Shown: positions 52,322 to 61,143 of the stretch, one piece after another
How positions within the stretch are numbered: the stretch's first letter is position 1
Layout of the letters: each line of letters opens with the position of its first letter
Assembly (NCBI GenBank): GCA_938040055.1
Contig: CALHWY010000015.1
Span: 1-64,000 of the forward strand
Length of the DNA: 64,000 nt
Reading direction: 5' to 3'
Source of the DNA: an uncultured Endomicrobiia bacterium
GTDB taxonomy: Bacteria; Elusimicrobiota; Endomicrobiia; Endomicrobiales; Endomicrobiaceae
The notes under the pieces: generated by a model
The model's database searches: none
Told to the model about the DNA's origin: nothing
The model's input: only the letters and a program-made list of their open reading frames with translations
Program-made: the position numbers and the translations under genes

Positions 52322-52798
52322 TTTGCGTTGCTCCGTAGAATGCTAAATTTATTAAGTCCTCGAGGATAAACTGTTTTGTTGCGTACGCTTCGCGCATCAA
52401 ATCGACGCTGAAATTATTTAGTTTTTTTTTACATCTTCACTTATGGAATAAAGCTTAATTTTGCTTATCTCTAAGCATACGGCTACAATAACATCAATAA
52501 GCTGCTCCGGTGTCATTTTCGCCGTATTGATTTTTGTCAAGGGTACGCCGTTAACATCGCAACAAAAGCAAGTCAAAGCATCCAGCTCTTCTTGTTCAAT
52601 AGGCACAAAGGCGGCCGCCTCTCTTAAGATTTTTGCCTTGTCGTCGTCTGTCGCCGCTTCAAACTCTTCAAGAAAATCTTCGTAAGTCATTTTAATCTTG
52701 CTCGGAAGCATTTTATATCCGAGTAAGATTGTGTGGAAAACATTGAATGCGCGTAAACTTTTTAAGCCTTCTAAAGGCAACACTTTAAGATTCGGCAT
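52287..52798 (-). CDS. tail assembly chaperone with programmed -1 frameshift
   Basis: The zero-frame product is 126 residues and stops at 52418. The last codons are GTA AAA AAA AAC TAA, which contain the slippery heptamer A AAA AAC in the correct phase. After a -1 slip the frame stays open for 44 codons (LNNFSVDLMREAYATKQFIL and on) across the whole gap and 35 bases into the tape-measure gene, ending at 52287. A -1 frameshift between two tail chaperone forms just before the tape measure is well known in tailed phages. A downstream stimulatory structure was not worked out. Confidence 0.75.
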
Positions 52799-52810
52799 TT
52801 ATAACCCCCC

Positions 52811-53233
52811 TCATTCTTGTTTAAGTTTATCATCGACGTCAAAACTTTCGAGCGTAAGTTCGATATTTAAATCATCTCTGCCTTCCGATATTACAAGCTG
52901 TCGCACTTTTTTTGAAATGATAGCGTTATTTATAAATCTGCTGTCGCCGGTTTTTCTGTCCACACAATACGCTGTTATGCGCTCTTTCCTTGTGTGTATG
53001 CCATTGAGCAAATTTATAACATCGGCCGGTACATTCATGATCGGGATTGTTATTGTATCAGGTTCCGATAATCCTTCGTCGATTTGTATCCCGATTTTGT
53101 TTTTGCCATTCATTCCTCGAGTTAGATGAGATGCACGCGGGTCTTCTATAGTCATTCCATCACAGTGCTCGAAATCATAACTCTGCCCGTTATACTTAAA
53201 GCCGAAATCACAATTAGATAGTCTGAAAATCAT
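52811..53233 (-). CDS. tail tube protein
   Basis: 140 residues, beta-rich (GFKYNGQSYDFEHCDGMTIE; DTITIPIMNVPADVINLLNG). Located between the sheath and the tail chaperone, the usual tube position; length fits the small tube proteins of contractile phages. Start overlaps the sheath stop. Confidence 0.65.
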   Translation of the reverse strand: MIFRLSNCDFGFKYNGQSYDFEHCDGMTIEDPRASHLTRGMNGKNKIGIQIDEGLSEPDTITIPIMNVPADVINLLNGIHTRKERITAYCVDRKTGDSRFINNAIISKKVRQLVISEGRDDLNIELTLESFDVDDKLKQE

Positions 53234-54165
53234 TATTCCTCCTCTATTAAATCAACGTCAACGCCCCATAATGCTTTAGGCTGAGGTACCGCTACAGTTC
53301 CCGTTGCCCTAAAATTATCATTCACGAGAGTTATTGAAATTTTCGCTGAAACCACAAGCCCCGTATCAACATATTTCGCATTGATTTTCTCTTGGATATG
53401 ATTTTCCAAAAGCGTCGCGTCTGTGACTGTATAATCCGGATTATTAAGCGTTATGTAAGATACTGCCGCGGACTGTGCGTCGAGCTTGAGATTTTCGATG
53501 ATATACGGAGATGTTATAGCTTTCTGCCCCGCCGCAAAAAACGCAAGTCTTGTACCGTAGGTCGCGGACGTTAACGCAAAACTTATCCTGTCGTTAAAAA
53601 GAGTTTTAGCCGTGTTAAGGTCTTTAATGTTATCGTCATAAGGCATTGCCACATATTGCTGATTTTTCCAGAATGCCGACGATAGCATTTTCCCAAAAGC
53701 AAAAAACATATTTTTGGCTTTGTTCGCAGTCGCCCCATAAAAGGCGACTTGGTTTTCTTTTGTAGTAAAACTTTTTGCTGCGTCTGTGTCTGTAAAGCTG
53801 TATCCGATTATCCCCTTAAACGCGCCTTTGTTGAGAGAAGAAAGCTCTGTTGTCGTAAAGTCGCTTGAAATAAGTATCGTAAAAAAATCTTCCAACTTAG
53901 CTTCAATAATACCGGCTAAGTTGTTTAAATCATTAGCGGGGAGAATGTAAACTGAACTGAGCCCAGCATCAAACAATTCAAGCACATCTTCATTCGCAGT
54001 TAAAGCTGTCGCCTGTGTTTTGGAAGTGCATTTAACCATTTCAGTTGAAACACTATCCAACGGCTTAACTATCGCCAATACTTGCTTAATATATGCTGCT
54101 CTTGCCGCCGGCAACTGCGTTATTTTATTTACGGAAAAAGCATAATCAAGTAAAATATCACCCAT
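53233..54165 (-). CDS. tail sheath protein (DUF3383-like)
   Basis: 310 residues, short for a sheath. Shows the family pattern: N-terminal VNKITQLPAARAAYIKQV, a central FKGIIGYSFTDTDAAKSFTT, an AMPYDDNIKDLNTAKTLFND segment and a C-terminal ARISITLV/ATGTVAVPQP-like strand. Makes this a myovirus-type tail. Confidence 0.68.
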   Translation of the reverse strand: MGDILLDYAFSVNKITQLPAARAAYIKQVLAIVKPLDSVSTEMVKCTSKTQATALTANEDVLELFDAGLSSVYILPANDLNNLAGIIEAKLEDFFTILISSDFTTTELSSLNKGAFKGIIGYSFTDTDAAKSFTTKENQVAFYGATANKAKNMFFAFGKMLSSAFWKNQQYVAMPYDDNIKDLNTAKTLFNDRISFALTSATYGTRLAFFAAGQKAITSPYIIENLKLDAQSAAVSYITLNNPDYTVTDATLLENHIQEKINAKYVDTGLVVSAKISITLVNDNFRATGTVAVPQPKALWGVDVDLIEEE

Positions 54166-54601
54166 TTTCTATTATCCCTCCTATTTTGTTTATTGCCTTC
54201 AAGAACCATCTTTCAATCTTCTTAATCTTTCCCGCGGGCGGATTGTATTGCTCTTTAAAAAAGTAAATAAACGCTACGCTGTAAACGTTAAAACGTTCTT
54301 CGTAGCCATTCATTTGTATAGGCTCTTCCTCTCTTAAAAAAACAAACTTGTTTGTCGTCGACGCGGGAGCCAAAGCAATTCTTTTTGATAAAAATCCGCT
54401 TTTGTTTTTACCGAGAAGACCAATTATCGACACTTTCCCGCTTACACGCGAAATAGCCTTGCCTTGTTGAATTTTATTTAGCGCGTTAAGCGTCTCGCAA
54501 AATATAACATCTTGTTCTTTTGAAAACACAGGCGTTCCAAAAAGAATTTTTTTTACTCCGAAAATTTGTTTGAAATCTTGTTCTAGCGCTTTATGCCACA
54601 T
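54158..54601 (-). CDS. tail completion/terminator-like protein
   Basis: 147 residues. LNALNKIQQGKAISRVSGKV and a later ERFNVYSVAFIYFFKEQYNP segment. Sits directly before the sheath, where the tail terminator is encoded. Weak family evidence. Confidence 0.5.
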   Translation of the reverse strand: MWHKALEQDFKQIFGVKKILFGTPVFSKEQDVIFCETLNALNKIQQGKAISRVSGKVSIIGLLGKNKSGFLSKRIALAPASTTNKFVFLREEEPIQMNGYEERFNVYSVAFIYFFKEQYNPPAGKIKKIERWFLKAINKIGGIIENG

Positions 54602-55101
54602 TATCTGCCTCTACGCTTTACAACAGCTTTTATGCTGTTAAAAAATGTTCCGGTAGCGACCATAAGTTTATTAAAACCTTTCTTTTTAGCTGTTTCGGCC
54701 CTGTTGTCACCATACTCTCCTCGTAAGATAGGATTCCTTATAACCGCCTGTATGGCATTCCTTAGTCTGTTATCATTTCCCGGCTTTGCGAGATATCGGG
54801 AATAATCGGTTATTACCGCCAGCACATCCCTGTTGCTTTCTTTGCGCCAGGGAGATATGAGCCAGTTGTAAGCTTCCTCGAATCTCTTTGCTACTTCAGA
54901 AACCATTGTGCCGCTTTTGCTGCCTTTTTTCAGCGGGCTTATTCCGCCTATCTGTTTGCCTACATGTTCACCGTATTTGGGCAAAGGCTCCGGCTTATCT
55001 TCAATAATGCCTGTATCGAATTCAAACTGTGCATAGTCTTTGCGCAGCTGTTCAGCCCATTTAATGGTTTCAAAAGTTAGTCCTTCGCCTTTTGCTTTCA
55101 T
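54601..55101 (-). CDS. head-tail joining/neck protein
   Basis: 166 residues, basic. Contains PWRKESNRDVLAVITDYSRY and a C-terminal FFNSIKAVVKRRGR similar to gp10-type neck proteins. One of three small genes between capsid and sheath. Overlaps both neighbours by 1-4 bp. Confidence 0.5.
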   Translation of the reverse strand: MKAKGEGLTFETIKWAEQLRKDYAQFEFDTGIIEDKPEPLPKYGEHVGKQIGGISPLKKGSKSGTMVSEVAKRFEEAYNWLISPWRKESNRDVLAVITDYSRYLAKPGNDNRLRNAIQAVIRNPILRGEYGDNRAETAKKKGFNKLMVATGTFFNSIKAVVKRRGR

Positions 55102-55358
55102 TCCAGAACTACTCCGATGCTGATATTATTAAATTCCACTTTAGAGTCTTCGATTGCGGTAAAACCTTTCGCGACAAAATACGCTTTTAATTTGAGCGTC
55201 GCATCCCCTTCTCCGGAGCGGTTTTTTAAAATTAGAGAAAGAGCCTGATATTTATCTTTTGCTGTAACGGGCGATGATGCAGATATCTCAGCCCACTCAT
55301 TATCTGCGAGTGTTGCTTCGCCAATAAACATCAGGATATTATCAAGCTCTTCTCTCAT
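55098..55358 (-). CDS. hypothetical head completion protein
   Basis: 86 residues, beta-rich (NEWAEISASSPVTAKDKYQA; LKLKAYFVAKGFTAI). Immediately after the major capsid gene, so likely a stopper or connector. Not recognised. Confidence 0.48.
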   Translation of the reverse strand: MREELDNILMFIGEATLADNEWAEISASSPVTAKDKYQALSLILKNRSGEGDATLKLKAYFVAKGFTAIEDSKVEFNNISIGVVLE

Positions 55359-55380
55359 TTTACGCCTCTCTTTCTAAAAA

Positions 55381-56256
55381 TTAAGCAAACGTCAAGGGTT
55401 TCTTTATGATCGCGCCCTGTTTCTGAACATCAACCATCGCAGAACCGTATATCAGAGTCATCCAAGTGTAAGCATCCTCTTCGTTATATCCATTGCCTTT
55501 GATATGAGGCAATGCGGTATAATTGAAAAGAATCTGCGACGGAGTAAGAAGCAAGATACCGCATGCAGTTGTACTGGCAACGAGATTTGAAGGCGCCGCT
55601 TCTATGCTTATCTGCATACCAAGATCAGCATAAGCATTCTGTATAGCACGCAGATAAGTGGTTGTCGTGTTAGGAACGAAACGTCCGAGCTTATCCGCGG
55701 CATCGCCGACAAGCAGAATTATTTTCGGCGCATTGCCAAGCGTCTGTTCGGCTTCTTTTATCAGTCCGTCAAACAAAACTTTCAATTCATCCTGTGTTGG
55801 ATTAACGCCCATATTCTGCGATGGCTTCGTGATGTACTTGGGATCGTTGGAATTCCACAGTCCGTTGTTTCTTATTGCCCCGGAAGCGTTTGCGTCTCCG
55901 GTAAATACAGCTTTATCAAAATCCATAAGGTTGGCGTCGAGAATCTCATCAGATACTTTCTGAAAGTCGGAATTGTCGACGAACCCGGAAACAGTGTATT
56001 TAATCCCCTTAAAATATTTTTCGAAGTTTTTCGTCGTTTGCCCGGATTTTGCGTGTTTAATCTCCGTGTCCTGAGCATTAATTTCACGCGCTCTGGCGTC
56101 GCCGATAACCGATGTTTCTTTAAGTTTTACCTCGCCAATAAGCTCATCGTGTTTTCTCGTTTTATTCAGCAACGGAAATATCGGCGTATAAGATGGCTGA
56201 TATGCTTCATTCACTTTTTCAACAGTAATCTCTAATGTGTGTTTATCAGTAGGCAT
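55381..56256 (-). CDS. major capsid protein (HK97-fold type)
   Basis: 291 residues. LIGEVKLKETSVIGDARARE, FVDNSDFQKVSDEILDANLM, GLWNSNDPKYITKP and the C-terminal YTWMTLIYGSAMVDVQKQGA follow the E-loop/P-domain/A-domain order of encapsulin-like capsids. Next to decoration and scaffold-like genes. RBS GAGAGGG. Confidence 0.78.
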   Translation of the reverse strand: MPTDKHTLEITVEKVNEAYQPSYTPIFPLLNKTRKHDELIGEVKLKETSVIGDARAREINAQDTEIKHAKSGQTTKNFEKYFKGIKYTVSGFVDNSDFQKVSDEILDANLMDFDKAVFTGDANASGAIRNNGLWNSNDPKYITKPSQNMGVNPTQDELKVLFDGLIKEAEQTLGNAPKIILLVGDAADKLGRFVPNTTTTYLRAIQNAYADLGMQISIEAAPSNLVASTTACGILLLTPSQILFNYTALPHIKGNGYNEEDAYTWMTLIYGSAMVDVQKQGAIIKKPLTFA

Positions 56257-56386
56257 TTTTAATCCCTCTCTTTTTGTTTTCTTTGTTTTCTTTGTTTTCT
56301 TTCTTTGCCTCGGCTTCCTGCCTTTCCACTTCTTCTTTTGCTAAACGTTCTTCCTGCTGTTTAGCAAACGCTTCTTTCTTGTTCAT
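56246..56386 (-). CDS. 46-residue charged peptide between decoration and capsid genes
   Basis: ATG 56386 behind GAAGGAGG, a very good RBS. The start overlaps the decoration gene stop (ATGA) and the stop overlaps the capsid start by 11 bp. Product is almost all Lys, Glu, Gln and Asn (KKEAFAKQQEERLAKEEVER, then repeated KEN), a helical peptide. Possibly a scaffold fragment or translational coupler. Confidence 0.6.
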   Translation of the reverse strand: MNKKEAFAKQQEERLAKEEVERQEAEAKKENKENKENKKRGIKNAY

Positions 56387-56820
56387 CTCAAGCCTCCTTC
56401 GAAATCGATTATTGCACAATTTTCTACCGGTGCTCTATCAAAAGCATGGAGCGCAATTTGCTTCTGTGACATAAAAACAGCTTTTGTGGCAACAATCGTA
56501 CTGCCATTGGCTTCAGCAGTAGTAAAAAGCCCGGTAGCCTTTTCAACATTTGCGAGCTGTCCTACTGCCGGATTATCCGCCGCAGCAATTCGGACAGGTA
56601 CGCCAAGTCCGGATTTTATTACGGACTGTCTTCCGCCTTTTTCTTTATACGCTGCAACGCCTGCAAGAGCAGCGGTACCGTCATACTTTACAACCTTCCC
56701 ATTTGCGTCGACGGAAGCCGCGTAGCCGGGCTCTACTGCCGGCTCATTTACATCATAGTTCGTGATAACGTCTGATTTCCCTCTTAAGGTCGGTGTTGCT
56801 AATACAAGTTCATTTGCCAT
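56383..56820 (-). CDS. capsid decoration protein (DUF2190-like)
   Basis: 145 residues. Features: EPGYAASVDANGKVVKYDGT, LAGVAAYKEKGGRQSVIKSG, VPVRIAADNPAVGQLANVEK, all typical of DUF2190/gpD-like decoration proteins that read as small beta-tulip folds. Precedes the capsid gene as usual. RBS AAGGAGAG. Confidence 0.7.
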   Translation of the reverse strand: MANELVLATPTLRGKSDVITNYDVNEPAVEPGYAASVDANGKVVKYDGTAALAGVAAYKEKGGRQSVIKSGLGVPVRIAAADNPAVGQLANVEKATGLFTTAEANGSTIVATKAVFMSQKQIALHAFDRAPVENCAIIDFEGGLR

Positions 56821-56831
56821 TTGTTCTCTCC

Positions 56832-57593
56832 TTATTTATTTTTAGACTGTTCTTTTCTCAGTCCGAATATTTTATTTTCATATTCTGCGGTTGCCCCGGA
56901 AGACGTGGCAAGTCCGCGCCGCGCCGCTTCTGTACGCGCCTGCTTTTCAAATCTTTTGTGAGTGTCGAGGGCAGCAAGCACGTATTCCCAGATTGCCGCA
57001 GACTGTTTTTCTTTTGCAGACTGCGAAAGAGTTAAAAAATCTTTGACTTTGCTTTTCCCGAGTTCCGGGAGTAAGTCAAGATTTTTTTGGACCGAAAAAA
57101 CGCTTTCGGCGATGCTTGCCCTCAAATCATCAGCGCGCTGAAGCTCGTTGTCATACTTCTTTTTTGAAATTACATCAAGCGCCGCTGTAACTTCTTTCGG
57201 AAAAAAATCCCCGCCGTCTTTTATAAGGCCGTCAAATGTGGCTATAAATTTCGCTCCTTCTAATATCCTTTTTTCTTTCTCAGCTTTTTCAGCCTCTTCT
57301 CTTTCTTTTTTTCTTATCGCCTCGAGAACAGTTGGGTCGTCTTCTTTCTTTGGCGACACAGGTGGCGTGTCTGAAAACTTTGCTTTTTCATATTCCGCAA
57401 GTTTTGCCTTTGCTGCTTCCGCTTCGGCTTTCAACGTTTCGAATTCCTTTTGCTCTTCTGGGGTCATCTCAAACAAACACAAAGGTGCCATAAATCCTGG
57501 TATTCCCGCTGTTGCCAACCGCCATTGGAGCCTCTCTATCATCGCCCGAAACAACATAACTAGTCCCATTAACATCAACATCATTTTCTGCAT
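56832..57593 (-). CDS. scaffold-like coiled-coil head protein
   Basis: 253 residues. An unusual Met-rich hydrophobic start (about 1-40, MQKMMLMLMGLVMLFRAMIE) leads into a long charged coiled coil (about 45-115) and a helical C-terminal half. RBS AAGGAGG fixes the start at 57593, so the hydrophobic region is real. Position before decoration and capsid genes fits a scaffold or scaffold-protease, but no catalytic motif is seen. Confidence 0.6.
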   Translation of the reverse strand: MQKMMLMLMGLVMLFRAMIERLQWRLATAGIPGFMAPLCLFEMTPEEQKEFETLKAEAEAAKAKLAEYEKAKFSDTPPVSPKKEDDPTVLEAIRKKEREEAEKAEKEKRILEGAKFIATFDGLIKDGGDFFPKEVTAALDVISKKKYDNELQRADDLRASIAESVFSVQKNLDLLPELGKSKVKDFLTLSQSAKEKQSAAIWEYVLAALDTHKRFEKQARTEAARRGLATSSGATAEYENKIFGLRKEQSKNK

Positions 57594-57658
57594 TCTGCCT
57601 CCTTGATTTTTATAGACGTCTTTGTTATACTTCTTTTGGAAGTTGATACGACAAGCAT

Positions 57659-57680
57659 AAAAAGGCTAGGTTTTCTAGCC
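57659..57680 (-). terminator. small terminator between MuF-like and scaffold genes
   Basis: GGCTAG/CTAGCC stem with a five-base loop followed by five T on the minus strand. A second weak hairpin GAAGTC..GACTTC lies at 57700-57716. This would attenuate transcription within the late operon. Confidence 0.55.
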
Positions 57681-57747
57681 GCCCGCTCGGATGCTGTTTG
57701 AAGTCTTTAGGACTTCTTACTATGCGGGGATTGCGGGACCCGCCGTA

Positions 57748-58635
57748 TCAGCTTCTTTTTTTATTTTTTAGTAATCTTTCCAGTCCTTTCTTATTCATCT
57801 TCTGCAAATGCACTATTTCAAAATTACTCTTTGTCTCGTCGATATCCAACAAAACTACCGAATTGCGATTGTCGGCTATTTCGCCGATAAAGTGGATATA
57901 GTTTTTTTTCTGGCTATCTCTAAAAAATATTTTACGTTCGTACAACGCTTTGCCTGCCAAATAGCTGTAATCTTTCAGCGGTATATCCGGATGCACATTT
58001 ATATTTCTTGCAAGCGTACGCTGCTTAAATACAACCGGCTTATTTTTAACTCCTAAGCTTTTTAAATCAGCCTGATTTAGCGCTGGCAGGATATTGTTTT
58101 CCTTAAAGTTTATTTTTACCGCTTTTGTCTTATCTGACGGATTCGGCGGCTCAATAAATTCAATTCCGCAGCGGCATCCCCATCTTTCGCCGGGCATAAA
58201 CCCGTTTTTATCGCCTCTGCCAACTTTAAAAATCTTCCCGTAAAGCAACTGATGTTCAGGATCAGGATTTTCTGCCTCTGAAGGCAGCCATTTATAATCC
58301 CAACCGGCATACTGTTGTTTAAGTTCTTGCACTTCGTCGTAGATTAGCGTGCTATAAATACGCTGTCTCAAGAGAGCCTCGTCGCCGGTTGCTTCCTGAA
58401 CAGCCCCTTTAACGCTTAATCCCTGTGCCCTGAGTTCGTCGTATTTGTGTTTATAGTGCTCGACGGTATTATAAATACTGCTTTTGATTTCGCGTCCATT
58501 AACCGCCTTAGCCTGTGTCAAAGAGCTTAATACTTCTCGTTTTACGTCAATTTTGTTGTTTAAAATTTTTTTTCTTTCGAAATCCTTTGGCAAAACTTTT
58601 TTGAGGTACTCTTTTGGGTCGAACATCAAGCTCAT
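57748..58635 (-). CDS. MuF-like head morphogenesis protein with C-terminal nuclease-like domain
   Basis: 295 residues. Middle part shows the Mu gpF/SPP1 gp7 signature: IYSTLIYDEVQELKQQYAGW, WLPSEAENPDPEHQLLYGKI and PGERWGCRCG (about 148-157). The last 100 residues (LARNINVHPDIPLKDYSYLA; NYIHFIGEIADNRNSVVLLD) resemble the barnase-EndoU-ColicinE5-RelE-like (PBECR) module often attached to MuF-type proteins. Minor capsid protein that may enter the cell with DNA; the toxin-like part is inferred from pattern. Confidence 0.7.
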   Translation of the reverse strand: MSLMFDPKEYLKKVLPKDFERKKILNNKIDVKREVLSSLTQAKAVNGREIKSSIYNTVEHYKHKYDELRAQGLSVKGAVQEATGDEALLRQRIYSTLIYDEVQELKQQYAGWDYKWLPSEAENPDPEHQLLYGKIFKVGRGDKNGFMPGERWGCRCGIEFIEPPNPSDKTKAVKINFKENNILPALNQADLKSLGVKNKPVVFKQRTLARNINVHPDIPLKDYSYLAGKALYERKIFFRDSQKKNYIHFIGEIADNRNSVVLLDIDETKSNFEIVHLQKMNKKGLERLLKNKKRS

Positions 58636-59582
58636 TCGAACAACTCTTCAATAAGCTTTTCTTTTCTCTCGTCGGAAATTATTGACGAGCTCTCTATAAT
58701 CGGAACCAGATTCGAAACAGCGGACAGCTTACGCCAATTATCAGTTTTCATTTGCGTACTTAAGTCGAAAAGGTTATCAACTATCGGTTTGAAAATTGCA
58801 AAGAAAAAATACTTGAGACCTCGGTCAACTGCTAGCTCGTCCGCTTCTCCAGTCGTCGAAATTCCTGTCGTCAACGCGCCGTTAACGTAAGAGAGCGGAA
58901 ACCCTAAAGCATTAGATATCATTCCGTTGATAAAAACTACGCTTTTTTCCATAGGCTCGACGTCGAAAATCGGTAACTCAATGCTGTCCCCTGCGTCTGC
59001 CATAACGCCTCTACCTGTTTTAACCCCGCGAGCTATCGCTTTGCCTTGTGCTGCTGCCTCACCGGAAGAGGCTACGCTTATCGTGCCACGGTAATCCTTT
59101 ATTTTCAAAATTACACTCTGCGACATATTCATTCCTGTGTTCGCCGTCTCAAGCGCTTTGTAAAGAATCCCGCAGTAGACTTTCAGCAGTTCTGTTGTAT
59201 CAAATCTTTTAAAGTCGACCACAACTTCATTTTTTAATTTTTGAGCGTTTTTTATTTTCGCGTCTATTTCCTGTTGTTCCGTTTGCGTCGCTCTTGAAAC
59301 AACCCCTGCCTTATACACGAGATAGACCTTTCCTTGTCTATACATCGCGTCTCCGACAAGACTCATCAAGCCAAACGGCATCTCCGTCGATATACAGCTG
59401 TCATAAAGGGCAACATCATACTTATCCGCGAAGCCGGATGCCTTTGCCCGACAATCAAATAAAATCCGAGAGTATATACGCTTAATATACCACTCGATAA
59501 ATTTTTCTTTTGCCACGCAAAGCGGAAAACTTATTTCAATTTCCGTATCCTGCGCATTCGTTTTTTTTCCGAAAAAACCCAT
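58632..59582 (-). CDS. phage portal protein
   Basis: 316 residues. Ring protein at the head vertex. Position between terminase and the MuF-like protein plus ALGFPLSYVNGALTTGISTT and GEADELAVDRGLKYFFFAIF support the call. These match the clip/stem region of short portal proteins. Overlaps the MuF-like gene by 4 bp. Confidence 0.68.
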   Translation of the reverse strand: MGFFGKKTNAQDTEIEISFPLCVAKEKFIEWYIKRIYSRILFDCRAKASGFADKYDVALYDSCISTEMPFGLMSLVGDAMYRQGKVYLVYKAGVVSRATQTEQQEIDAKIKNAQKLKNEVVVDFKRFDTTELLKVYCGILYKALETANTGMNMSQSVILKIKDYRGTISVASSGEAAAQGKAIARGVKTGRGVMADAGDSIELPIFDVEPMEKSVVFINGMISNALGFPLSYVNGALTTGISTTGEADELAVDRGLKYFFFAIFKPIVDNLFDLSTQMKTDNWRKLSAVSNLVPIIESSSIISDERKEKLIEELFE

Positions 59583-59586
59583 TTTT

Positions 59587-61143
59587 TTACCTCATTATGA
59601 CTTTGCCTAAATATATCAACGCGCTTGCTATATTATCCGGCGCATCGTCTTTGCCTTTTATTTTGTATTCGTATTCTGCAACCTGACGGTTGAATTCTTT
59701 ATTTGCCTGAATTAAATCAATGTCTTCCGTCGGGACGAAAGTTGAGAGCTTAATATTCTCTTTGTAGACCGCCGTATTCTGAATCTTTGCCTCTTTGTTC
59801 TCTGTCGTATTCCTGCCGCCGAAATTGAATCCGTCTTTTCTTAAAAGAATTATCGGCTGATTGCCGAACTTGTTTGTCTCAAATCCGCCTCTGGCCGCGT
59901 GGTAGGTGTCCCATATCCAGCGTATCTCTTTCATACATTGATACCAGGGTTTACGGAAGCAGAAGCCGGCAACAATACAGTTTTCAAAGTTCTCGGAGTA
60001 AACAGCAATTGAAGTATCATCTTCGCCTGTGTCGGCTCCGTCAATCCACATAAAGCTCGTTGACGACGGGAAGAAATCGACTTCGCCAATTCCGGCAAAC
60101 GGACAACTTGAAAGAGCAGAAACTTTTAAATGATAGTTAGCGTCAATAAACTCTTTGGATATTCCCGCCGCTCTTCTTGCCGCCAGGTCGTGGTCTAATT
60201 CCGGTATCGTCCCGTGAGGTAGAGACATCACTTTCAGAAACGGTTTTATCTCACTATAAAGATCTTTATAAAAAACGGGCTGTCCGAGAAAAACTATATT
60301 TTCGGTCAAGCCGCTTAGGGCCTCATAGTAATCGCGGATATACTTTCTTTCCGCTGAGCTGTATTGGTCTTTTATATCAACAATGTCGTCGCAGATGATG
60401 AAGTCCGGATGATTCTGCTTTGGCGACATACGAACCGAAAGAGCTTTTGCGTTTTCCTGCTTTCCGTTTATGCCTTTAATTTTTATCCGCCTAGTGCTGT
60501 CGACATCCAACTCAATTCCGTTTGCTTTTAAACACCTGCCGATTTCTGCAACGATAACTGAAGCCTTGTCTCTGTCTTTACTGATGACGACGAAAGTTTT
60601 TGAATTATCTTTAAAAATCTCATATGCCGCGCCGAGAATTGCGATGTAGTCTGTTTTACCATAGCCGCGAGCCGCTTCGACCATTCTGAAACCGCCGGCG
60701 AAAGAGAACTCAATAAACTCTTTCTGCTTCGCATATGCTACCGGATAGCTTGCGTTTTTGCAAAAAGTATCAAAGTCAACTTTCTCCGCGCTACTTGTTC
60801 CTTTAACCGAAGGAGCTTCTTCTCCGACCACTCCCTTAATCGCATTAAACGCCGCAGAATCGCCGCTAATCGCTTTATCTGCCAAGCCTGCGACCATAAG
60901 AGCCTTTACGGTAATTTCTTCAAAATTTAAATCAGGAAACTTTGTTTTAAATTTTTCTATCGTCGCCCTGCTCGGTCGCATTGATAATATGCTTTGAGCA
61001 ATCTCTTTGAAAGAACTTTTTTTTCTTTTAGCTTCGCCGCTCGCTATTCCGCCGAGCCTTGCTATTTTTTTTCGCTCTTCAAGCGGCCTGTCTCGGAGCG
61101 ACTTCAGATTTTCAAGTCTTTTTTTTTTACCGGCGGCACTCAC
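59587..61143 (-). CDS. terminase with small-subunit-like N-terminal domain
   Basis: 518 residues from GTG 61143. I chose GTG because GGGGG lies four bases upstream and a leader ORF stop overlaps it (GTGA). A TTG at 61161 lies in a terminator T-tract and lacks an RBS. Residues 1-105 read like a small-terminase helix-turn-helix (RKKIARLGGIASGEAKRKKS; VAGLADKAISGDSAAFNAIK). Then Walker A AARGYGKT, Walker B FIICDD and the nuclease acidic motif WIDGADTGEDD. Packages DNA into the head. Confidence 0.9.
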   Translation of the reverse strand: MSAAGKKKRLENLKSLRDRPLEERKKIARLGGIASGEAKRKKSSFKEIAQSILSMRPSRATIEKFKTKFPDLNFEEITVKALMVAGLADKAISGDSAAFNAIKGVVGEEAPSVKGTSSAEKVDFDTFCKNASYPVAYAKQKEFIEFSFAGGFRMVEAARGYGKTDYIAILGAAYEIFKDNSKTFVVISKDRDKASVIVAEIGRCLKANGIELDVDSTRRIKIKGINGKQENAKALSVRMSPKQNHPDFIICDDIVDIKDQYSSAERKYIRDYYEALSGLTENIVFLGQPVFYKDLYSEIKPFLKVMSLPHGTIPELDHDLAARRAAGISKEFIDANYHLKVSALSSCPFAGIGEVDFFPSSTSFMWIDGADTGEDDTSIAVYSENFENCIVAGFCFRKPWYQCMKEIRWIWDTYHAARGGFETNKFGNQPIILLRKDGFNFGGRNTTENKEAKIQNTAVYKENIKLSTFVPTEDIDLIQANKEFNRQVAEYEYKIKGKDDAPDNIASALIYLGKVIMR

